In this document: positions 55,513-64,000 of the stretch, one piece after another
Layout: every line of letters starts with the position of its first letter
Numbering within the stretch: the stretch's first letter is position 1
Assembly (NCBI GenBank): GCA_003996215.1
Contig: QJPP01000033.1
Location: 372,001 to 436,000 of the forward strand
DNA length: 64,000 bases
Direction: 5' to 3'
From: Jaltomata sinuosa
Taxonomy: Eukaryota > Streptophyta > Magnoliopsida > Solanales > Solanaceae
Translations under genes and position numbers: made by a program
The notes under the pieces: model-generated
What the model was told of the DNA's origin: nothing
Databases searched by the model: none
The model's input: only the letters and a program-made list of their open reading frames with translations

Positions 55513-57843
55513 ATGGAGGAATCAATAACAATAGGGGTTGATTGTCATGGTGAATGGATCGAGAAGAACAATCGATTTATTTGGCGTTGGAAGGATGGTG
55601 ACTTGTTAGAAATGATAGCGATGACAGTTCAAAAAGATATTTTGTATGATGATTTTGTTAACTTAATCATCAGTTGTTGTGAATTAAATTGCCAACCGAA
55701 AGATCTTGTCATCAGTTACATGCATAGCTCTTTTGAAAATCAGAGGGTCTTGCCTTTTAAGATCAGAGATCAAGTTCATTTGCGTGCTTATTTGAGTGAT
55801 GCAGCTAGGCCCATTTTAAGGGTATACGTAATTGAAAAGCCGATAGAGAACCCCAATTTAGCTCAAAATCAACAAGATATGTTAAATGATGAGTTGGAGG
55901 ATAGGGTAGATATGAATATTCCAGATAATGGAAGTGGGGCAAAATTGGATGGTCCAAGTTGTGGGGATGACCAAACTCCTACACCTGATGTTGGGAGCAA
56001 TACAGTGGGAAATTCTCAATCAACACAGTCTATCCATGTGCAAGAGGATGAAACAGGTTTTTATAAGGGAATGACATTCAAGAACAAGCAAGAACTAGCA
56101 ACTTCGTTGAAAATTGCTTGCTTGAAAAAAGATTTTAGACTCAAGAAGGTGATTAATTCGCGTAATGTGTATTGTTTTAGATGCGTATATCAGGAGTGCA
56201 AGTGGTGGATTAGGGCTGTGAAGCTTTTAAGTTCTGATAGATTTTGTATTACAACCTATGTAAAGTATCACACGTGTGGTTCTGATCATATCATGAGTCA
56301 TAATCCGTATGCCACAGCAAAAGTCATTGGTGAAATTTTCAAAAATAGGTTCCCCGAAGGTAAAGGCCCATCTACACAAGACATGAAACATCAAATTCGT
56401 ACAGAACTAGGTGTTAAGGTGAGCTATTGGAAGATTTGGAAGGGCATGGAGATTGCAAAGTCTTTGATTAGGGGAACACATGAGCACGGGTATGCAGTGC
56501 TTGATGCTTACCATTATATGCTTCAGTCCGCAAATCCAGGAAGTAAGACAGCACTGAAAGTTGATGAAAATGGAAAGTTTAAGTACTTTTTTGTATCCTA
56601 TGGAGCTTGGATACGTGGTTTTGAGCAAATGAGAAAAGTCATAGCCGTTGATGGGACATTCTTGAGGAGCAAGTATGAAGGACTTTTATTGTCAGCTGTG
56701 GCACAAGATGCGGAGAATCATATTTTTCTGCTTGCTTTTTGTGTAGTTGACAAGGAGTGCGATGCCTCATACCGATACTTTTTTGAACAAATGAGAAGCT
56801 ATCTAGATGATACTGCTGATTTGTGCATAATTTCTGATAGGCATCCAAGTATCAAGAAGATGGTTTCAATTGTCTACCCTACAGCTCATTATGGTTGTTG
56901 CATAAGGCACCTTGGGGAGAATATTCGAAACAACTTTCACAATACGAAGGTCGTATCTCATTTTTATAAAGCAGCAAAAGCGTACAAAATTGATGAGTTC
57001 AATGACCATTTCAATCAAATAAGAGACATGGTACCCGGAGCAGCCGAACATCTTGAACGTGTTGGATTCCATATGTAGAGTAGAGCATTCTGTCCGGGAA
57101 ATAGGTATAATATTATAAATTGAGTGATTTTATTATCAATTATATCTTACTGGGTGATTATTTATTTGTATAGGTATAACATTATGATGACAAACATTGT
57201 TGAGTCGGTGAATGCAATGTTCGACGTTGAAAGAGAATTTCCCATTGTCGCTCTATTTAATGAAATAAATAGGAGATTTGCACAAAAATTTCACGAGAGG
57301 CGTACGGAGTTCATCAATTCACCAACCATCTTTGTCCCTGAAATGGAAAAGAAAATAACAGAGTACGTCAACTTGGGAAATAAGTTATTGGCTCATCAAA
57401 CTGCCAACTACAAGTTCAGTGTCACCGGTCATGGTGAAGTTGCTACGGTCGATTTGCAAGCAAGATCTTGTACATGTAGAGTATTTGACATGGATAAAAT
57501 ACCTTGTCCACATGCTATGGCAGCGGTTCGAGTCTAATATGGTGAAGATTTTGGTAGGCGAATTTATGAGTACTCATCCTCATATTATACGGTGGAGAGA
57601 TACATCATTGCATACTATGAGGAAATTCATCATGTGCCTTCTGAAGAATATTGGAATGTTCCTTTGGAGATTTTAGAGAGAGAAATATATCTTCCACATA
57701 TTGACCCAAGCAAATCGGGAAGAAGGCGAAAAAAGAGGAGGCGTAGAGTCGGAGAATCATTTCAAACAAGAAAAAATAAGTGCTCTATATGTAAGACGGT
57801 TGGCCACAAAAGAACTACATGCCCAGATCGAAATGCTCCATAA
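55513..57843 (+). pseudogene. MuDR-family MULE transposase with two nonsense codons
   Basis: The first exon is open to 57078 (521 residues). Residues 1-110 are an N-terminal domain, followed by an acidic linker. Residues about 175-255 form the MuDR DNA-binding region (FKNKQELATSLKIACLKKDF). The MULE catalytic domain has Asp 380 (VIAVDGTFL), Asp 442 (IISDRHPS) and a candidate Glu near 512. A TAG at 57076 breaks the frame in a conserved segment. An intron with GT-AG ends fits 57105-57173. The second exon has a SWIM zinc finger (CTCRVFDMDKIPCPH), a TAA at 57535, then, in the same frame, a basic segment and a CCHC knuckle (CSICKTVGHKRTTC) ending at 57843. Transposase would bind the element ends and cut and paste it. 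Both stops are single-base nonsense changes by appearance, so inactivation looks recent. Confidence 0.88.
57105..57173 (+). other. Intron of the MULE transposase
   Basis: A 69-bp AT-rich segment starting GTATAATATT and ending TTTGTATAG. Splicing keeps phase and joins two blocks that are contiguous in relatives. Confidence 0.75.
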
Positions 57844-58028
57844 TTGTTAATGTTGCACTCATTTTCTCCATTCTTGTAATAGTAATAGTATTGTTATTCT
57901 GAACTTTTAGTATATTTTTATGATATTTCAATCGGTGATGTTTGTGAACTTAACTGATTTATATATTACAAAAGATGGTGAAATCTGTTGTGAATAATTA
58001 AATATGTTACTACAAATATTGGAAATAA

Positions 58029-58612
58029 TCAAACAGATTTAGCACATATTGCACCAGATGAATGATATATTGCAACAGATGACTCATCTGTTGGAGATGA
58101 TCAAACAAATATAGACATATGTTGTAACAGATGAATCATCTGCTGCAACATATGTCTATATCTGTTGGATGATTTCCAACAAATAATTCATATGTTGCAA
58201 CAGATGACTCATCTGTTGCAACAGATGACTCATCTATTGGAAATCATCCACCAGATATTGACATATGTTGCAACAGATGAATCATCTGTTGGAAATCATC
58301 CAACAGATATTGACATCTGTTACAACAGATGAATCATCTGTTAGAAATCATTCAACAGATATTGACATATGTTGCAGCAGATGAGTCATCTGTTGCAACA
58401 TATGAATTATTTGTTGGAAATCATCCAACAGATATAGACATATGTTGCAGCAGATGATTCATCTGTTACAACAGATGACTCATCTGTTGAAAATCATCCA
58501 ACAGATATAGACATATGTTACAGCAGATGGTTCATCTGTTGCAACAGATGAATCATCTGTTGGAAATCATCCAACATATATTGATATTTGTTGCAACAGA
58601 TGAACCATCTAC
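58029..58612. repeat. Palindromic minisatellite, central block 1
   Basis: Dense CATCTGTTGCAACAGATG-type units between the two convergent genes, with larger period phrases of type GGAAATCATCCAACAGATAT. Confidence 0.88.
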
Positions 58613-58628
58613 ACTTAGATGAACCATT

Positions 58629-59320
58629 AAATAACTTAGTTTATTACTAATCATGAGTTAATTAATTAATTCACATTAAGTAAGTCAATTGATCCATCTA
58701 TTTAGGATCACTATACTTAGTTGATCGTGTAATTATTATGTAATTCATTGAAAGCTAATTATGATTAAATAACTTAGTTTATTACTAATCATGAGTTAAT
58801 TAAGCAATTCACATCAAATAAGTCCATTGATCCCTCTATTTAGGATCACTACACTTAGTTGATCATGTAATTATTATGTAATTCATTGAGATTGTAATTG
58901 AAGCTGTTAATTGAAAGCTAATTATGGTTAAATAACTTAATTTATTACTAATCATGAGTTAATTAAGCAATTCACACCAAATAAGTCAATTGATCCCTCT
59001 ATTTAGGATCACTACACTTAGTTGATCATGTAATTATTATATAATTCATTGAGATTGTAATTGAAGTTGTTCATTGAAAGCTAATTATGATTAAATAACT
59101 TAGTCTATTACTAATCATGAGTTAATTAAGCAATTCACATCAAATAAGTCAATTGATCCCTCTATTTAGGATCACTACACTTAGTTGATCATGTAATCAT
59201 TATGTAATTCATTGAGATTGCAATTGAAATTGTTAATTAAAAGCTAATTATGGTTAAATAACTTAATTTATTACTAATCATGAGTTAATTAAGCAATTCA
59301 CACCAAATAAGTCAATTGAT
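58629..59320. repeat. 163-bp tandem repeat
   Basis: Units begin AATAACTTA at 58629, 58768, 58930, 59094 and 59257, giving periods of 139, 162, 164 and 163 bp. Each contains AATCATGAGTTAATTAA and CTATTTAGGATCACTA. The first unit lacks about 23 bp and the last is partial. No coding potential. Confidence 0.92.
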
Positions 59321-59720
59321 CTGCTGCAACAAATGTCTATATCTATTGGATAAGTTCCAACAGATGATTCTTCTGCTGCAACATATGTCTATATCTGTTG
59401 GATGATTTTCAGCAGATGATTAATCTGTTACAACATATAATTCATCTGTTGCAAAATGTGTAGAGTGTGTTTGATTATTTCCAACAGATGTATCATCTGT
59501 TGCAACAGATGATTCCAACAGATGTATCATCTGTTGCAACAGATGTATCATCTGTTGCAACAGATGAATCATCTGTTGCAAAATGTGTAGAGTATGCTTG
59601 ATTATTTCCAACAGATGATTTATATGTTGCAACATATGATTCATCTGTTGCAAAATGTGTAGAGTATGTTTGATTATTTTCAACAGATGAGTATATATGT
59701 TGGATGATTTTCAATAGATG
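59321..59720. repeat. Palindromic minisatellite, central block 2
   Basis: Similar palindromic units. The phrase GCAAAATGTGTAGAGT recurs at about 59451, 59578 and 59650. Downstream of both genes. Confidence 0.85.
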
Positions 59721-59949
59721 TGTAATTCATTTTTAGTAATAATCCAATATTTTTTAAATTTAAGGATAAAATAAAATTCATGACATAATAACTGGACATC
59801 TATTAAACATACAATATTGTCATCACCAAATATATAATATAACTAATAAAATACTAAAAATAAAAAAGATTGTCTGCAAATTACAACCCATAATATAATT
59901 AAATAAAATATTAAAAATAAAAAATATTGTCTGCAAAATGCAACCCATA

Positions 59950-62900
59950 TCAGGGCTCCAAACTCTTAAAAATCTCCCCAGCGGCCCAAACTTCTTGCAT
60001 TCTTGCAACTGAATTATCATTCATTAGAGTCTTAGGAGTTATCATAGAAGTGTCGGTTATCAGATGCTCAATGAAAGCAAGTGAGTATGATCCGCACGCG
60101 GCAAATGTCTCATTCTTTGGAAGGTTCTGTTTTCGACCTTCAGAAGCCCATCGTTCGTTGAGCAATTTTTCCAGCAAGTGATTCATTAGGCCACTTTGCT
60201 TCAACAACTTATGGAACAACTCCAACAAACCCTCCATGAATATCAGAAATTGAAACTCTTCAAACACTGGTATGTTGCAGTCATAGACATTCATGACTCC
60301 CTCACTTATTTTGATCTCAACAGTCACAAAATGCTTCTTCTCCAAATTCATTACTGCTATAATTCTCTTGGCCTCTCTCCAATCCATGGCACCTGGATAT
60401 GGTCTCTTTCCTCTGACATAGTCAATCATGTCATCATCCCATTCAAACTCAGCAAGTAACTCCTCTAATTTTTTTCCACCAGGAGTTGTTGCTTCTTCAC
60501 TGAGTTTGTTGTACCGACAGAGAAAATTACCATAAAAATTGAGGTCCATTATTCTATCTCCAAGATCATAGAATTGAATGAATTTTAGATGTCTCTCCCG
60601 CATCAGAAGAAGAATTTCATCAACATACTGAAATAATAATACAATTTATATAAGTTAGCAACTTATAATACTTGAAAAGTTGCAGCAAATGAGTCATTTG
60701 TTCCCATCTGTTGGAACAGATGTCTCATCTGCTGCAACAGATGACTCATCTGTTGCAACATATGACTGATATGTTGCAGCAGATGAGTCATCTATTGGAT
60801 GAAATCAAAACAGTAGGTCACTGCTTTGATTTCATCCAACAGATGGATCATATGTTGCAGCAGATTACCCATCTGTTGCAACATATAAGACATCTGTTCC
60901 AACAGATGGATCATCTAAATAAGCAGTACAAAATCATTAAATAAATAGAATGTTAGTAAAAGTAACTTACCCAGTCCACATACCAAAACTTCATATCAGT
61001 CATGTTCTTGAAGTCTTGTGGACCAAATTTATGCATAGAGTAAATTTCTGGGGCCTTTTTTGAATTCATCAGAGTTTTCAGCTTTGCCTTTCTTGTGGCA
61101 GACACCAACTTGTAGACATTTACCTTCTTCAGCTCTCCTTGCTCTCCTATGGCTCTTGGAACTTCCCCAACAGTGCAAGAAAGAGGAGTTGTAATTTTCC
61201 TTGATTTAATATCTGAAATTGCCTTGAAAATTATTTTTTTTGTCCTCTTAATCTTAACCTGCAATGGAGTGAATGGCTCTGTAATCTTTCTTGATGGGAT
61301 GACACCCCTTTTAGATGTCAATTCCTTTACAACATTAGTTAATCCCTTAAGAGCATCAATCACTCCATTGTGTTTTTCCTTGCACTCTTGGCATTTGCAT
61401 GCAGAACAAGAGCTTGAAGAGGCAACACCACCAAACTGTCTACCCATGTTGTGTGGTAGATCTGTAGCATGCCTACTAAAAGGGGTATGTCTACCACCAA
61501 AGTCAGGGGTATGTCTACCAGTAAAGTCAGGAGTGTGTCCACCACCAAAGTCAGGGAGGTTTCCACCACCAAAATCAGCATCTTCAGTATGACCATAGTC
61601 ATGGTCATTTCTTGGTTGAAAAATCACAAGAGCATCACCAACACCAACACCAACACCATCACCACCACCAACAGTAACAACAACACCATCACCACCACTA
61701 TCAACACCAACACCAGCAGTATCAACAATAACATCATCAATAACCAAATCATCCTTCCCAAGTGCTTTTCTTCTGATGGCTGTTGCTCCGGCCAATTCTT
61801 TTTTTATCCTATCAATTACCTTAGGGTCCGGTAGAGTTTCCACATACCCTAAAGTAACAAGGAATGGCATCTTTAACTCTTGATTAGTCGGGATAAGCCA
61901 TGGATGCACAATCTAAAATCAACAATTAAATATATTAAAATAATGTTTAACTCATAATTGAATTCTATTGCAACAGATGTTAATGTGTTGCAACAGATGT
62001 GAATTTTAAAAAAATAAATTCAAATTAATCTCTATAAAAGTAGACTTACTGCTTCCTCGGGTGGTTTGAAAAAATCAAGAACTTTTGCTCTTTTATCGTT
62101 CTTGACCGACAACCATCTCAGAATTCTAGGACTAGAAACCTCTTCTTGATAGTCCTTCACTTGTTGTCGGAGATAAGGAATGGCTTCAAATGCCCAAGCC
62201 TGTAAAAATTATGCTAAAAATTAAAAATATTATTCAATAAAAAAAAATAAAACACAAAAATAAAATATTTACCATGAAAGCCCATGGAAAGCCATATAAG
62301 TTGACTGTCTTTGGCGTTAACGGAGTCAACAAATATTTGACAGTCATTATAAAGCTTTCACGACCCCAAGGGTAGTTATTGAATGCCTCCAGATCTTCCG
62401 AAAGCTTTATTAAACCAAGTGGTATGTTGTTGTTAACGTCTCTCGCCCAAAGAATATTATGTACAAACTAAACCAAGCACAATGATTGCTTGTGCTTCTT
62501 TGAAAGCCTTTTACCTTCTAACTCTTGAAGTAAATTTACATTTTTGAAGCTTGAACCAACAAGGGACACCAAGTCATCACCATCAGTTGACTTGCCCTTT
62601 TGAATTTTCTTGACAGTCTTGGTTGCTGACTTAGATCCTTTTTTTATTGTTGTCTTTGGTGTGCGGAGTATTTTTTTTTGCGTAACAACAGGAATAGGTT
62701 GAGAAGGAGGATGACATTTTAGTTCAGTAACTATGGCAAACTCCTTCAACCCAAAACAAAGTGGCATGCCACAGTAGTTGATCCAAACTTCATCCATCTT
62801 AACATTGTTCTCATACATAAATCTACGTTTGAGAAGATCATACACCATGGTCATTTGAAAACGAGCATTATTATCCTCTGGCAAATCAAGATATTGCCCA

Positions 62901-63511
62901 AAGCAGCTGTTTCTGAAATAATCATCTAATTTTTGTTCTTGAAGTATTTTTCTGAAGGTGTCAAAAGATTTTCCCATGGCTGACTTTATCACACAATCAC
63001 CAGTTAAATTTGTGACACCATCACACTGCATTCTCACAGAAAAATTATCAATTCAGAATGTTTTGACACACTCTTCAGTGGAAGGACTGTTAGGATCAAG
63101 GTGTTCCTCTTCCTCATCTTCATTTTCATTATCTCCTCCTTTTCCTCCTTCCTCTGATTCTACTTCATTATCTTCTCCATCTCTCTCTCTATCTACACCT
63201 TCCTCTACTGAGTTTTTATCTTCATCACTTTCTCCTTCATCTTCCTCACTTCCTCCACTTCCTTCATCTTCCTCACTTTCCTCATCTCTTTGTTCATCTT
63301 TACTTAAATCTCCAGATTCTTCACTTTTTTCTATTTCATTCTCTTTTTCCTTCTCTTTTTCTATATTTAAAGCTGATTGAGAAGAGACTTCTTCTTCTAA
63401 TTGAGATACTGCTTGTATAGCAAGCTCTTTTAGTGGTGAATGTATCCTAGCTATTTTTCTTCTTCCTTTCTTTGGAGTTGATTCACTTCCTTTCCTTTTA
63501 GTGGGAGCCAT
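59950..63511 (-). pseudogene. DUF1985 plus Ulp1/C48 cysteine protease-like gene of the MULE, two nonsense codons
   Basis: Four minus-strand exons in phase: 63511-62273, 62199-62050, 61912-60971 and 60627-59950, about 1000 residues. The N-terminus (MAPTKRKGSESTPKKGRRK) is basic, followed by a long Glu/Asp/Ser stretch. The DUF1985 domain follows (FGQYLDLPEDNNARFQMTMV), then a Gly/Val/Asp-repeat linker. The C48 domain has His in KKHFVTVEI (60333-60331), Asp in VYDCN (60282-60280) and Cys in AACGSY (60096-60094). The usual DCG around the nucleophile is ACG here. C48 proteases cleave SUMO-like modifiers; the role in MULEs is unknown. In-frame stops at 63055-63053 and 62470-62468 interrupt exon 1. 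Introns have GT-AG ends, and the third contains a minisatellite. Confidence 0.85.
60690..60925. repeat. Palindromic minisatellite inside an intron of the C48 gene
   Basis: About ten units of TCATCTGTTGCAACAGATGA type lie in the intron 60970-60628, between the linker exon and the protease exon. Confidence 0.85.
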
Positions 63512-63599
63512 TTATCTACAAACAAGAGTAAAATAAAGGTCAATGATTGATTTGTGCATCATTAAAAAAAAGATAACAATGAATTTAAAATGTATAAAT

Positions 63600-63985
63600 A
63601 ATTGATCCAATAGATGGGTCATCGGTTGGAACAAATGACCCATCTGTTGGAACAGATGACCCATCTGTTGGAACAGATGACCCATCTGCTTTGATTTCAT
63701 CCAACAGATGGGTCATCTGTTCCAACAGATGGGTCATCTGTTCCAACAGATGGGTCATCTGTTCCAACAGATGGGTCATCTGTTCCAACAGATGGGTCAT
63801 CTGTTCCAACAGATGACCCATCTGTTGGAAACATAATAAGAGTAAACCAACATATGGGTCATCTGTTGGAAACATAATAAGAGTAAACCAACAGATGGTA
63901 TAGTTATTTCCAACATATGCTTAATATGTTGCAATAGATGAAGCATTTGTTGCAACATATTATACATCTGTTATGGTATTAACAA
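63600..63985. repeat. Palindromic minisatellite upstream of the C48 gene, with near-perfect 21-bp units
   Basis: From about 63703 to 63820 the 21-bp unit (core GGGTCATCTGTTCCAACAGAT) repeats with no visible change at least five times. More degenerate units continue almost to the window end. The block lies about 100 bp upstream of the C48 gene start at 63511. Confidence 0.9.
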
Positions 63986-64000
63986 AAATTTTACCACATA

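Larger units (their letters stand above)
54162..55711 (+). repeat. Tandem duplication of the MULE 5' region
   Basis: Copy 1 (54162-54932) and copy 2 (54933-55711) each contain a minisatellite block, the leader AAAACTCTTTAGGTATCATT and the first coding segment of the transposase (starts 54721 and 55513). The unit is about 771 bp; copy 2 has about 21 bp more repeat. Confidence 0.88.
54133..64000. mobile_element. KAONASHI-type Mutator-like element (MULE), right end outside the window
   Basis: It begins where the LTR of F breaks off and includes a MuDR-family transposase gene (plus) and a DUF1985 plus Ulp1/C48 protease gene (minus), placed tail to tail. MULEs that carry Ulp1-like genes are an established plant group. 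Palindromic 21-bp-period minisatellites occupy the left end, the middle, the introns and the right part. No right terminus is recognisable before 64000. Both genes carry nonsense codons. Confidence 0.8.

Noticed and set aside
59420..59714. Leu/Gln/His-rich frames that resemble repeat proteins
   Set aside because: They are direct translations of the 21-bp-period minisatellite, which stays open because the unit is a multiple of three.
60927..61834. Plus-strand frames of 120-147 codons opposite the C48 gene
   Set aside because: They are antisense shadows of the Gly/Val/Asp-repeat linker of the minus-strand gene, which has matching splice sites and domain order.
62958..63380. Ser/Leu/Pro-rich plus-strand frame resembling a mucin
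   Set aside because: It is the antisense of the acidic Glu/Asp region at the N-terminus of the C48 gene.
63600..63985. CRISPR-like appearance of regular short palindromic repeats
   Set aside because: The window is plant nuclear DNA, the spacers are themselves repeat variants, and no cas-like gene is present. The repeats are a minisatellite of a MULE.

Overview
This window is eukaryotic nuclear DNA from a large, repeat-rich plant genome. Plant hallmarks are chromodomain-bearing Ty3/gypsy elements, a tRNA-Asp-primed Athila-like gag element, a MULE that carries a Ulp1-type (C48) protease gene, and one intron-containing host gene. The style of the LTRs suggests Solanaceae (pepper, tomato or a relative); that is inference from pattern, not a search result. 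No rRNA, tRNA, CRISPR or bacterial-type gene was seen.

Layout. 1-1335: integrase remnant of an old chromovirus (C, minus strand). 1336-8271: chromovirus A (minus), with a 3' LTR and decayed pol and gag, cut off inside gag. 8272-23941: chromovirus B (minus), with a truncated 3' LTR, decayed pol and gag, and a 5' LTR split by element D. Element D (15419-22558, plus) is a gag-protease-only, Athila-like element with two 1501-bp LTRs and a 5-bp target duplication. 23942-24612: AT-rich, no gene seen. 24613-30780: a non-coding compound inverted-repeat (foldback/Mutator-like) element holding two arrays of hairpin repeats. 31429-35151: seven exons of a CNOT9/RCD1-like CCR4-NOT subunit gene (minus), lacking its N-terminal exon(s). 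35258-45160: chromovirus E (minus, same family as B), inserted in or just upstream of that gene and itself carrying a solo LTR of the D family (43577-44874). 45161-54132: chromovirus F (plus), inserted in the 5' LTR of E, with an almost intact pol. 54133-64000: a KAONASHI-type MULE that interrupts the 3' LTR of F; a MuDR transposase gene (plus) and a DUF1985/C48 protease gene (minus) converge, separated and flanked by palindromic 21-bp-period minisatellites.

The nesting gives a relative history: the host gene received E; E received F and, separately, a D-family element now reduced to a solo LTR; F received the MULE; B received D. None of the mobile elements looks fully functional in its own right. 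F has the longest intact reading frame but has two frameshifts upstream of it, the MULE transposase has two nonsense codons, and D lacks reverse transcriptase and integrase. The only cellular gene is the CNOT9-like gene, and its integrity is doubtful because its 5' part is separated by more than 28 kb of insertions and one intron lacks a proper donor site.
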